Shown here: piece by piece, positions 1-6,591 of the stretch | Position numbering within the stretch: the first letter of the stretch is position 1 | Layout of the letters: each line of letters starts with the position of its first letter | Assembly: GCA_002309235.1 (NCBI GenBank) | Contig: DBXA01000114.1 | Span: 1,056-12,167, forward strand | Direction: 5' to 3' | Length of the DNA stretch: 11,112 bases | Source of the DNA: Christensenella sp. UBA1224 | GTDB taxonomy: Bacteria > Bacillota > Clostridia > Christensenellales > Aristaeellaceae | Translations under genes and position numbers: made by a program | The notes under the pieces: generated by a model | What the model saw: only the letters and a program-made list of their open reading frames with translations | What the model was told of the DNA's origin: nothing | Database searches by the model: none

Positions 1-173
1 CCCGCCAGTACGATCCCTGCCGCGCCGGAATTTCTTTCGATGATCTCGTGCGCCATGCGCTTAAGTGCCCTGCCGACTGCGGCTTCATCCATCAGTTCCG
101 CTTTGATATACGGCATATCGATCCATTCGGGCAGCGCAGCGTCTGTACGGCGCGCGCCTGGAGCCCGACTCAT
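1..173 (-). CDS. pyrR: PyrR, bifunctional pyrimidine operon regulator / uracil phosphoribosyltransferase, N-terminal part only
   Basis: The 57 complete codons visible on the minus strand contain ELMDEAAVGRALKRMAHEII followed by ERNSGAAGIVLAG. This matches the N-terminus of PyrR, the protein that binds pyr mRNA to attenuate transcription in response to UMP and also has weak uracil phosphoribosyltransferase activity. The gene runs off the left edge, so the PRPP-binding loop is not in view. The chosen ATG at 173 overlaps the stop of the upstream glycosyltransferase in an ATGA arrangement (170-173), which suggests translational coupling. It gives about 19 residues more than usual before the conserved block. 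An internal ATG at 116 would give a more family-typical N-terminus but has no clear ribosome site. The family call is confident; the start is less so. Its place at the end of an envelope/motor operon is unusual for pyrR. Confidence 0.85.
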   Translation of the reverse strand, partial: MSRAPGARRTDAALPEWIDMPYIKAELMDEAAVGRALKRMAHEIIERNSGAAGIVLA

Positions 174-1132
174 CCTTTCCTGTTTTTGTCCGGGAGTATA
201 TCGGATATGATGTAGCGCGGTCTGCGCTTGGTCTCGGCATAGGTCTTGCCGATGTATTCGCCGATCACGCCCAGCCCCAAAAGCTGCAGTCCGCCGATCA
301 GCCAGATCGAGCACATAAGGCTTGACCAGCCGCTCTCGGCATTTCCCGTGAGCTTGGTGATGAGCGTCCACAGTATCATGAGTATGCTCACCGCGAAAAC
401 GATGCAGCCGCAGGTCAGTACAAGCCGTATGGGCTTTACGGAAAAGCTCGTGATGCCGTCGAGCGCAAAGGCGATCATCTTCCGGAGAGGGTATTTGCTC
501 TCTCCTGCAAGCCTTTCGCCGCGATCATATTCCACAGTGGTCCATTTGAAGCCGAGCAGGGGAACGATACCGCGCAGGAACAGGTTCACCTCTTTGTACT
601 CCGCCAGTGCTTCCACCGCTCGTTTACTCATCAGACGGTAATCTGCGTGGTTGAACACGATCTCGACCCCGAGGGCTGACATGAAGCGGTAGAAGCCCTC
701 TGCCGTCGCACGCTTGAAGAAGGTATCCTTGTCGCGCCTGCGTCTGACACCGTATACGATCTCGTAGCCTTCAAAAAAACGGTTGAGCATCTCATCCATG
801 GCGTTTATATCGTCCTGCAGGTCGGCATCCATGGAGATCATGACATCCGCTCTTTCGGCAGCGGTCATGAGCCCGGCGAGAAGGGCATTCTGGTGTCCGC
901 GGTTATGGCTGAGCCGTATTCCGGTGAAGAGCTCATTCTCCCGGTTAAGGGTGCATATCTTATCCCAGGTGCCGTCGGTCGAGCCGTCGTCCACGAAAAG
1001 CACGCGGCTTTCGGGGGAGATGCGGCCTTCCTTAATATAACCGGAAAGCTTTTCACGGAGCCGTTTCCCGGTTTCGGGGAGCATTTCTTCTTCCTTGAAG
1101 CAGGGTATAACGATGTATAAAAGACAAGACAT
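170..1132 (-). CDS. GT2-family membrane glycosyltransferase (DPM1/GtrB/CsbB-like)
   Basis: This 320-residue protein is predicted to transfer a sugar from a nucleotide donor to polyprenyl phosphate on the cytoplasmic membrane face, supplying an envelope glycosylation pathway. The N-terminal GT-A domain has the start YIVIPCFKEEE, the nucleotide-binding VDDGSTDGT at about residues 47-55, and the metal-binding DADLQD at 102-107. The acceptor-side RGERLAGESKY motif at about 204-214 is typical of the bactoprenol glucosyltransferase group. Two membrane segments follow (about 232-260 and 268-295), then a short basic tail; length and layout match GtrB/CsbB-like enzymes. The ATG at 1132 has AGGAAAG about 8 nt upstream, and only 16 nt separate it from the preceding kinase gene. 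The exact donor sugar and acceptor cannot be read from the sequence. Confidence 0.9.
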   Translation of the reverse strand: MSCLLYIVIPCFKEEEMLPETGKRLREKLSGYIKEGRISPESRVLFVDDGSTDGTWDKICTLNRENELFTGIRLSHNRGHQNALLAGLMTAAERADVMISMDADLQDDINAMDEMLNRFFEGYEIVYGVRRRRDKDTFFKRATAEGFYRFMSALGVEIVFNHADYRLMSKRAVEALAEYKEVNLFLRGIVPLLGFKWTTVEYDRGERLAGESKYPLRKMIAFALDGITSFSVKPIRLVLTCGCIVFAVSILMILWTLITKLTGNAESGWSSLMCSIWLIGGLQLLGLGVIGEYIGKTYAETKRRPRYIISDILPDKNRKG

Positions 1133-1148
1133 ATCTGTTGCTTTCCTA

Positions 1149-2051
1149 TCAGGGCAATGACCAGCCCAGTAGCTCTTCGATATCGGCGCGCCGGATGCGC
1201 GCTGCGGGAAACACGCGGGCGTTTGCCGCCCCGGCTGCGCAGGCAGCCGCTAAAGCGCCTTGTTCGGTCAGCCCACTGATGAGCGAATGGCAGAGAACGG
1301 CGGTAAAGCAATCCCCGCTGCCGACGGGGTTGACTGTTTCAACATGAGGCGCAGGGCAGTAATAAGTTCCATCCTGCGCAAGCCACATGGCGCCTTTTTC
1401 TCCTAAAGAGACGATGATGCCTTTAAGACCCGCCGGAGCGGCTTTCCGAAGGAGCGCTGCAGCAGCCGCTTCTTCTTCTCCTGCGGGGATATCTCTCCCC
1501 GAGAGCTGGCTTAACTCCTTCTGGTTAGGCTTGATGACATCAGGCCCGGCTTCAAAACCTTGCGTAAGGGCATCGCCGTTGGAATCCAGCAGCACAGGTA
1601 CGTGCAGACTCTTGGCCGTCAGTACGGCTTCGCGTGCGAAAGAGGCAGATACCGGGCCCGGAGCGCTGCCGCAGATCATGAGTATGGAAGTCGGGAGGAT
1701 CTGTTTGAGCGCTTCCTTCAGAAGAGGGAGCTCCTCCGGGGCGATGTCTTCTCCCTTCACATATCTTTGCTCGTCTGTTCCGTCGGGGTGCCGTATGGTA
1801 TCGATCCTGCGGATATCCCTTGCGACGGAGACCTCGTGGAGGCGGATCCCATCATCGGCGCAGAGCCTGCGGAACCGGAGGCTGTTTTCACCTGTTCCTA
1901 CGGGCACCATGGCGATGCACTCATCTCCCAGTGCCGTAAGGACGCGCGCCGCATTGATGCCCTTCCCGCCTGCTTCTTCCGTAAAGGATCCATCAGGCAG
2001 GTATGTGCGGTCGATACAGGGGTTGAGCGTAAGTGTTGCATAGCGTGCCAT
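1149..2051 (-). CDS. PfkB-family sugar-phosphate kinase, 1-phosphofructokinase/tagatose-6-phosphate kinase type
   Basis: The 300-residue protein belongs to the ribokinase/PfkB superfamily, which phosphorylates sugars or sugar phosphates with ATP in the cytoplasm. It has the FruK/LacC-type start TLTLNPCIDRTY, the glycine motif AGGKGINAARVL at 27-38, IKPNQKEL at 173-180, and the ATP/anion-hole signature VNPVGSGDCFTA at 240-251 with catalytic Asp247. The VNPVGSGD form is like LacC. I chose the ATG at 2051 because the conserved TLNPxID block lies at residue 7. The longer alternative at 2096 would add 15 unrelated residues and overlap the LCP gene by 44 bases. Only 1 nt separates this start from the LCP stop, and no strong ribosome site is visible, so translational coupling is likely. 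No PTS or FruR gene is nearby, so the substrate (fructose-1-P, tagatose-6-P or another) is open. Confidence 0.88.
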   Translation of the reverse strand: MARYATLTLNPCIDRTYLPDGSFTEEAGGKGINAARVLTALGDECIAMVPVGTGENSLRFRRLCADDGIRLHEVSVARDIRRIDTIRHPDGTDEQRYVKGEDIAPEELPLLKEALKQILPTSILMICGSAPGPVSASFAREAVLTAKSLHVPVLLDSNGDALTQGFEAGPDVIKPNQKELSQLSGRDIPAGEEEAAAAALLRKAAPAGLKGIIVSLGEKGAMWLAQDGTYYCPAPHVETVNPVGSGDCFTAVLCHSLISGLTEQGALAAACAAGAANARVFPAARIRRADIEELLGWSLP

Positions 2052-2052
2052 A

Positions 2053-3156
2053 TCAGTCCGTAAGGAAATCCCGTATGGCGTTGTTGATGGCGGCACTTTT
2101 GGGGACGAGGACGGCCATGCCGTTTACGGTCTGACTCATAAACTGCCCGTCGCCAGGTACGCGCATTTCAAGGAAGTTTGCTCCTTTCAGTCTCAGAGCC
2201 GCAGGGGCCAGCTCGATCAGGTTCGGGAGTGTCAGATCGGTAGAAACCTTATCTATGTTGTTTATCGCCAGTTGTATCATTTGGGCGATGGAAAGCTTGG
2301 TCACCTTATCGAATATCTTCATGATGACTTCGCGCTGTCTGCCGGTACGGCCGAAATCACCGCCGGATTTTGCGCCGAAGCGGAAACGCGCATACGCCTG
2401 AGACTGGCGGCCGTCAAGGTGCAAAAGCCCTGTCTCCTTTAGAAGATCCGTTTCGATGGGGATGCCGAGTTCCTTGTTGTCCATCTTGAGCACAGCATTG
2501 ACCCTGTCTTTGAAATAATTATCCTCGATGAGGATATCCAGGCCGCCCAGCTGGTCGATGAGATCGGCAAGCACAGAGAAGTTGACGGCGATATAATGGT
2601 CAAAGCCTATGCCGAAGTTCTGCCTGAGTGTTTCGTTCAGAAGATCGGCCCCGCCGAAGAAGAACGGGGTGTTCAGCCTGTTCGCATTTCGCCCTGGGAT
2701 GTTCACGTACATATCGCGCATGAAGGATATCATGCGGATCTCGGCGGTATTCACATCTACGGAGCAGAGTATCATACAGTCGCTGCGCCCTGTCTTTTGC
2801 CCGGGACGCGCATCTATACCAAGCAGTATGATGTTGATCCTGCCGTCTGTGGATATCATGTCGTTGTCGTCGAGGGAAGAATCCTCCATCGCCCGCATCA
2901 CCGACACTTCGATCTCGCCAAGCGTTTCCTGCCCTTTCACGCGCAGTGCGTTCCCGACTACGGTGCCGGGCTCGATCACATAGTTCTGCGCCGAAAGATA
3001 CATCTCATCGTACCATTCCTGCGTAAGCTCATCCACCATGGAAATATCTTCGCCGGTATACGCAGGCGAAGTATCCTGCGCAAAGACGGCGCCGGGATAT
3101 ACCACAAGCGCTATGATGAGCAGCGCGGGGAAGAGCGTTTTTCTGATGGTAGTCAT
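2053..3156 (-). CDS. LCP (LytR-CpsA-Psr) family protein with an apparent signal peptide
   Basis: LCP enzymes attach undecaprenyl-linked glycopolymers such as teichoic acid or capsule to peptidoglycan on the outer membrane face. All key motifs are here: ILLGIDARPG (D115, R117), GRSDCMIL (R124, D126), SFMRDMYVNIPG at 144-155 (R147, D148), RLNTPFFFGG at 160-169, and GGDFGRTGRQRE at 265-276 (R270, R273, Q274). The catalytic domain spans about 107-285. It is preceded by an acidic extracytoplasmic stretch at 27-105 and followed by a C-terminal region of about 80 residues. The chosen ATG at 3156 has AGAAGG 7 nt upstream and begins a convincing signal peptide, hydrophobic at 8-22 and ending in GAVFA before Gln27. 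The upstream ATG at 3198 overlaps the previous stop as ATGA but has poor ribosome spacing and would bury the signal peptide. An AxA-like cleavage site instead of a plain anchor is uncommon for the family. Its neighbours suggest work at the cell wall with the motor proteins. Confidence 0.92.
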   Translation of the reverse strand: MTTIRKTLFPALLIIALVVYPGAVFAQDTSPAYTGEDISMVDELTQEWYDEMYLSAQNYVIEPGTVVGNALRVKGQETLGEIEVSVMRAMEDSSLDDNDMISTDGRINIILLGIDARPGQKTGRSDCMILCSVDVNTAEIRMISFMRDMYVNIPGRNANRLNTPFFFGGADLLNETLRQNFGIGFDHYIAVNFSVLADLIDQLGGLDILIEDNYFKDRVNAVLKMDNKELGIPIETDLLKETGLLHLDGRQSQAYARFRFGAKSGGDFGRTGRQREVIMKIFDKVTKLSIAQMIQLAINNIDKVSTDLTLPNLIELAPAALRLKGANFLEMRVPGDGQFMSQTVNGMAVLVPKSAAINNAIRDFLTD

Positions 3157-3163
3157 TACAGGG

Positions 3164-3169
3164 CCTTCT
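3164..3169 (-). promoter_or_regulatory. Ribosome-binding site that sets the LCP start
   Basis: AGAAGG on the minus strand lies 7 nt before the ATG at 3156. It favours this start over the ATG at 3198, which has only AAAGG directly abutting it. Confidence 0.6.
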
Positions 3170-3194
3170 TTCCAAAAATAAATGTGGATCCTTT

Positions 3195-3752
3195 TCATCC
3201 TTTTGTCGGTGCGGGCGTAGGCGGCAGTATAACGCGGGTCTGTCTGAGACCTGCGATCCGCCAGCGGCCGTCGACCCTGGTGAGGGTCACCGTATATTCA
3301 CCGCCCTGCCATTTCGGCGGAGTCGGGGAGATGGCGCCGCTGTTGACGAGCGATTGAGAAGATGCTACCGCGTAACCGGCGATATCATCCACTGTCTCCG
3401 TGATCGTAGCGGTCGCTACGTCCTCCCATGGCCATGTCCACATCCATGAGATCCGGCAGTTATAGGAATAACCGGTAATGGAGTAATCCGTCCACGGGGA
3501 AGAGGAGGACAGCGCGACCCGAAGCGTCCCATCCTCGGCGAGGAATTCACTGCGGAAATAGTTATCCAGATCTGTCTTGGAATCCCTTGTCAGTATCATG
3601 GATGCGCGGTCTTCCATCCCGTCCGTTATGACGATATAGATATTGGCCATGTTGAGCGCCATGTAAAAGCAGGTGATCACAAGGGCGGCGCAGAAGCTGA
3701 TAAGGAGCATCCTGCCTGCGATGTATGAAAGTATCTTTCGCAAATAGCTCAA
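3195..3752 (-). CDS. Unrecognised single-pass extracytoplasmic protein
   Basis: I do not recognise this family. From the TTG at 3752 it is 185 residues. A short basic N-terminus leads into one membrane segment (about 13-36), giving an N-in topology, and then an extracytoplasmic domain. That domain holds a Trp-rich patch, SWMWTWPWEDV at 102-112, and a C-terminal stretch YTVTLTRVDGRWRIAGLR at 153-170 that resembles the last strands of NTF2-like or cystatin-like folds (inference only). The tail is Pro/Thr-rich. The TTG start is favoured because GAGG sits 8 nt upstream and the gap after the stator gene is 13 nt. A GTG at 3788, without a ribosome site and overlapping the stator gene by 23 bases, would add 12 residues. 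Its place between the stator and LCP genes suggests it acts outside the membrane near the motor or the cell wall. No enzymatic motif is visible. Confidence 0.75.
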   Translation of the reverse strand: MSYLRKILSYIAGRMLLISFCAALVITCFYMALNMANIYIVITDGMEDRASMILTRDSKTDLDNYFRSEFLAEDGTLRVALSSSSPWTDYSITGYSYNCRISWMWTWPWEDVATATITETVDDIAGYAVASSQSLVNSGAISPTPPKWQGGEYTVTLTRVDGRWRIAGLRQTRVILPPTPAPTKG

Positions 3753-3760
3753 TGCGTTCG

Positions 3761-3764
3761 CCTC
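3761..3764 (-). promoter_or_regulatory. Ribosome-binding site supporting a TTG start
   Basis: GAGG, read on the minus strand, lies 8 nt upstream of TTG 3752 and overlaps the region just after the stator stop codon. The alternative GTG at 3788 has nothing comparable. Confidence 0.45.
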
Positions 3765-3765
3765 A

Positions 3766-4857
3766 TCATTCTTTCGAATCCATATCACTCAGCAGGTCTA
3801 TCATCTGCTGAATCATCTGCTCATCCTGCAGGCGGAATTTGAATTCCACGCGGCGGGAGGCAGATCTGTTTTCGGTACCGTCCGTATTGTAGATCAGCTG
3901 CGATTCGCTCCGTCCGTTTGCCGTTATGATAGAGCGAAGATATGTCTTGGTAGCGTTTGTGATCGCCGTACATTCGTCGGATAAAACATAGCTTGCCACG
4001 GCCAGTGCTCTGTTCTGCGAAAGCGCCAGGTTGGAAAGATAATCGCCCTGTGAGTCCGTATGGCCTTCTATGATGATCTCACTGATATTGCTCTTGTAGT
4101 CGTCAGAAAAGAGCACATTCAGGTATACGGGGAGGAAACGGTCTATCATTTTCTTGCCGTTTTCGGACAGGTCGTAAGCGCCGGTCTTGAAGAGGATGCT
4201 GGAATCCAGTACGATGGAGCCGGTCGAAGGATCGACTGCAGCGGATATCTTGGCGGCTGTCAGGGCATCGCCGAGGGATGCGATGATGCGCTTGCGCACG
4301 CCGACCAGCTCGTCCAGCTGTGCCTGCTGTTCATCCAGCTGTTCCTGCTGGCTGGCGACGATAAGCTGCTGGTCTTCAAGGAGCGTCTGGGCATCGGCGA
4401 GGAGCTGCTGCTGTTCCTCAAGCAGTGCCTGCGCGTCCTCAAGCTCCGTCTTCTGGGTCTCCAGTGCTTCGTTTGCTTCTTCCAGTTCCGTTTTCTGGGC
4501 TTCCAGGGCTTCACTGAGCGATGCAAGCTCCTGATCGCGCAGGAGGAGCTTTGCCTGCTCCGCGAGGAGCAGCGTTTCGGATTCTGTCAGCTTATCCTGC
4601 GCAGTGGTGAGCTCTTCATCCTTTGTCTCAAGCTCGGCCGTCTTTTCCTCCAGCTCCGTCTGCTGCGCGGTAAGAAGGTCGCTCTGGCGCAGCAGTTCGG
4701 CCGTCTTGATCTCCACCATGTCGAAGTATTGGTATATGCAGTAAAAAACGATCAATATGAACACCAGCATCAGCGCGCTCATCAGGTCGGAAAAGCTGAG
4801 CCAGAAGCTGCCGCCTTCACCGCCGGAGGGCTTAGGTGTATGTCTTGTGTAGCGCAT
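3766..4857 (-). CDS. MotB/OmpA/ZorB-like stator subunit with a long periodic coiled coil
   Basis: The 363-residue protein looks like the peptidoglycan-anchoring B subunit of a 5:2-type ion-driven motor. A short cytoplasmic N-terminus leads to SFSDLMSALMLVFILI at 21-36. Asp24 just before the single membrane helix matches the proton-carrying Asp of MotB and ZorB. A long coiled coil follows (about 50-190), then an OmpA-like domain (about 205-342) with IIIEGHTDSQGDYLSN at 261-276, LSQNRALAVASYV at 279-291 and SASRRVEFKF at 332-341, the expected peptidoglycan-binding features. A short acidic tail ends it. GAGGAGG at 4865-4871 is 7 nt before the ATG, and the partner channel gene lies 28 nt upstream, so the two are surely co-expressed. 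No flagellar genes are present. The closest functional analogue I know is ZorB. Flagellar MotB is less likely given the coiled coil between helix and OmpA domain. Confidence 0.9.
   Translation of the reverse strand: MRYTRHTPKPSGGEGGSFWLSFSDLMSALMLVFILIVFYCIYQYFDMVEIKTAELLRQSDLLTAQQTELEEKTAELETKDEELTTAQDKLTESETLLLAEQAKLLLRDQELASLSEALEAQKTELEEANEALETQKTELEDAQALLEEQQQLLADAQTLLEDQQLIVASQQEQLDEQQAQLDELVGVRKRIIASLGDALTAAKISAAVDPSTGSIVLDSSILFKTGAYDLSENGKKMIDRFLPVYLNVLFSDDYKSNISEIIIEGHTDSQGDYLSNLALSQNRALAVASYVLSDECTAITNATKTYLRSIITANGRSESQLIYNTDGTENRSASRRVEFKFRLQDEQMIQQMIDLLSDMDSKE
4303..4512 (-). repeat. Five tandem 14-residue (42-bp) coiled-coil units inside the stator gene
   Basis: Residues 116-185 of the stator protein divide into five consecutive 14-residue units: EALEAQKTELEEAN, EALETQKTELEDAQ, ALLEEQQQLLADAQ, TLLEDQQLIVASQQ and EQLDEQQAQLDELV. 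Each is two heptads with Leu, Ala or Val at core positions. The first two are nearly identical and the others drift, as expected if the array grew by 42-bp duplication and then diverged. Unit number could set the distance between membrane helix and peptidoglycan-binding domain. Confidence 0.75.
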
Positions 4858-4885
4858 CGGCGTACCTCCTCAGGGGAACGACCGT

Positions 4886-6403
4886 TCAGCGGCGGTCATC
4901 GATGATGTTTCCGAGCTCGCGTACTGCCTCGACCATGCGGTCGCCCTGCTCGGCAAACATATCGGAAACGCTTTCGACCGTTTCGGGCAGCATGGAGAGC
5001 GTTTCCCGGACGTCCTCCACTAACTGCTCAAGGCGGCGGGTAGTCTCTCCGATATCGGAGAAGAAAGCATCGTAGGTCTTCTCAAGGTCTTCGTTGACAC
5101 CGGCGACAAATGCCTTATGGGAATCCGTGAGCGCCTGTGAGCTCTCCCTGAGGGCCAGGGAGGAAGCGGAAAGATCCTTTTCGAGGGCGCTTATCTTTTC
5201 CGTTACCTTTTCGCTGGCGCTGCGCTGGTCGGATACGCTCTTTAAGATGTTTGACTGCATTTCGCCAATGGAGGTAAGGAGCGTGGACTGCTGCCTGGTC
5301 ACGCTGTCGACAAAATCGATGGCAGTCGCGGTCTTGGAGGCTGCGCGTTCGGCCGCAGCCTGGGCATCGTTCAGCTGGCTGATATAGCGCTGGAAGCCGG
5401 CAAGCGAACTCTGGGATACCTTCTGGAGCTCGCTCGTATCCCGGGCAGAGCGGTCAAGCTGGATCAGTACTCTGTTCAGGTCGTCCTCGAGCGTCTTCTG
5501 GCGCTGCAGGGTATCGTTCATGACGGATGCGAGATTGCGGAACTGACCGTGGAGACTGGCATCCATGCTGCTCACGAAGCGGGATACGATATCGCCGAGT
5601 GCTTCTGCCTGTCTGTCAGTAGCGTAGCCGCAGAACCTGTCAAGACTTTCCGCAAGCGGCTGCATGGCATTCCCGACAGCGGCTGCCAGCTTATCGGTGA
5701 GCTCGGCGGACATCGCGCGAACCTGTGCGGTCTGCTCCTGCTGATAGATAGCGATCTGGTTCAAGGGGTCTACGGTGAGGATCCCGGCGTCATTGTGGAT
5801 CGCAGCGTAGAAATCCGAAAGGGCGGAACGGGCACTGCCGTTCACAATGCCGGTCGAGACGGTAAACAGAACAGAGCAGACAACGCCTGCGATAGAAGTG
5901 GTAAAGGCATAGCGCATGCCGGGTATGAGCGTGCGGATAGCCGTCATGACAGCATCGGAATTGTCCATGGAGAAGCCGGCAAGTCCTTCCGTGATGCCCA
6001 GAAGCGTGCCTAAAAAGCCAAGGGATATCATAAGGCCGGGTACGGCAGAGGCAAGGCCGCTCTTGCCGGGCTGTGTGATGACGGTATCCTCGTTGATATA
6101 GTCCTCAACGTTTGAAGCGTTGTGGTATTCACCGTCGGCGAAGAACAGATTGTCTAAATACTCGCTCCAATGCGGGTATAACACGCCTTTCCCGAGAAAG
6201 GTATCCTCCTGCCAGGAATGGCGGCTCTTTTCGCCTTTGCGGATATTGCGGGCAGCGCGCGCAAGCAGTTTCTTTGTGTGCCATACGGGCAGCACGCATT
6301 TGGCGACGCCCAGCGCGAACAGTGCCGCGATAGCGAGATAGACGATTATATTGACCGCATTTTCGGAAAATCCGGATGTGAGAGCATTCCAGAATTGGCC
6401 CAT
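4886..6403 (-). CDS. MotA/TolQ/ExbB/ZorA-like proton-channel subunit with a long helical cytoplasmic tail
   Basis: The 505-residue protein is the likely A subunit of a non-flagellar ion-driven motor. A first membrane helix lies at about 16-38 and is followed by a cytoplasmic loop. The MotA/ExbB core comes next: LASAVPGLMISLGFLGTLLG at 117-136 forms one membrane helix and RYAFTTSIAGVVCSVLF at 164-180 the next, with the Thr/Ser residues typical of ExbB/TolQ-type channels. From about 220 to 505 it is almost wholly amphipathic helix, a tail of nearly 290 residues. MotA and ExbB lack this, but ZorA of Zorya systems has one. The ATG at 6403 is chosen because GGGAGG lies 7 nt upstream; the longer reading from 6496 would start at the predicted transcript start. 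It is the first gene of the operon and is followed after 28 nt by the stator. General family is confident; a defence role is not implied by the context. Confidence 0.88.
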   Translation of the reverse strand: MGQFWNALTSGFSENAVNIIVYLAIAALFALGVAKCVLPVWHTKKLLARAARNIRKGEKSRHSWQEDTFLGKGVLYPHWSEYLDNLFFADGEYHNASNVEDYINEDTVITQPGKSGLASAVPGLMISLGFLGTLLGITEGLAGFSMDNSDAVMTAIRTLIPGMRYAFTTSIAGVVCSVLFTVSTGIVNGSARSALSDFYAAIHNDAGILTVDPLNQIAIYQQEQTAQVRAMSAELTDKLAAAVGNAMQPLAESLDRFCGYATDRQAEALGDIVSRFVSSMDASLHGQFRNLASVMNDTLQRQKTLEDDLNRVLIQLDRSARDTSELQKVSQSSLAGFQRYISQLNDAQAAAERAASKTATAIDFVDSVTRQQSTLLTSIGEMQSNILKSVSDQRSASEKVTEKISALEKDLSASSLALRESSQALTDSHKAFVAGVNEDLEKTYDAFFSDIGETTRRLEQLVEDVRETLSMLPETVESVSDMFAEQGDRMVEAVRELGNIIDDRR

Positions 6404-6410
6404 AAGATAA

Positions 6411-6416
6411 CCTCCC
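6411..6416 (-). promoter_or_regulatory. Ribosome-binding site of the channel gene
   Basis: GGGAGG on the minus strand, 7 nt before ATG 6403. It sets the start of the channel protein 31 codons inside the longest open frame. Confidence 0.75.
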
Positions 6417-6440
6417 GTAATAAAGACGCTGCTATTAAGA

Positions 6441-6457
6441 CGGCGGAAAGACCGCCG
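6441..6457 (-). other. GC-rich hairpin in the leader of the motor operon
   Basis: On the minus strand CGGCGG, loop TCTTT and CCGCCG form a perfect 6-bp stem, followed by TCTTAAT. It lies in the predicted leader of about 90 nt between transcript start (about 6495) and the ribosome site at 6411-6416. The following T-run is too poor for a clear terminator. It could be an attenuator, an mRNA stabiliser, or incidental. Confidence 0.5.
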
Positions 6458-6501
6458 GAGTTCATGGCAAAAGCGCAAAAACATACAATTTACCATAATG
6501 T

Positions 6502-6530
6502 ATTATATCATGGACAGCCCTATCGTTCAA
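6502..6530 (-). promoter_or_regulatory. Sigma-A-type promoter of the motor operon (extended -10)
   Basis: On the minus strand TTGAAC (6530-6525) is separated by 17 nt from a perfect TATAAT (6507-6502), with TG one base before it, which makes an extended -10. Transcription should start near 6495 and run through the channel, stator and following genes. I see no other promoter in the tightly spaced operon downstream. Confidence 0.75.
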
Positions 6531-6534
6531 TAAA

Positions 6535-6573
6535 ATCGGGTTATTGGCCGGTTATTATCCGGCGATGACCGAT
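6535..6573. promoter_or_regulatory. Nested palindrome between divergent promoters, possible operator
   Basis: An inner inverted repeat GCCGG (6547-6551) / CCGGC (6559-6563) is enclosed by an outer ATCGG (6535-6539) / CCGAT (6569-6573), the centres differing by about 1 bp. GGTTATT also occurs twice, 11 bp apart (6539-6545, 6550-6556), one helical turn. The element sits just upstream of the -35 boxes of both divergent promoters. Binding of a regulator here is inference. Confidence 0.4.
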
Positions 6574-6591
6574 GCCTTCCCAAAAACAGGA

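Noticed and set aside
4060..4905. 281-codon plus-strand frame rich in Leu, Phe and Gln opposite the stator gene
   Set aside because: Its composition is the mirror of the Glu/Gln/Leu-rich coiled coil on the other strand, so the apparent low-complexity protein is an artefact.
3766..6403. Flagellar MotA/MotB stator genes
   Set aside because: No flagellar gene is nearby, the A subunit has a long tail not found in MotA, and the B subunit has a long coiled coil before the OmpA domain.
3195..6403. Complete Zorya defence system
   Set aside because: No gene resembling ZorC, ZorD, ZorE, ZorF or ZorG is present, and the surrounding genes point to the envelope, so a defence label would go beyond the evidence.
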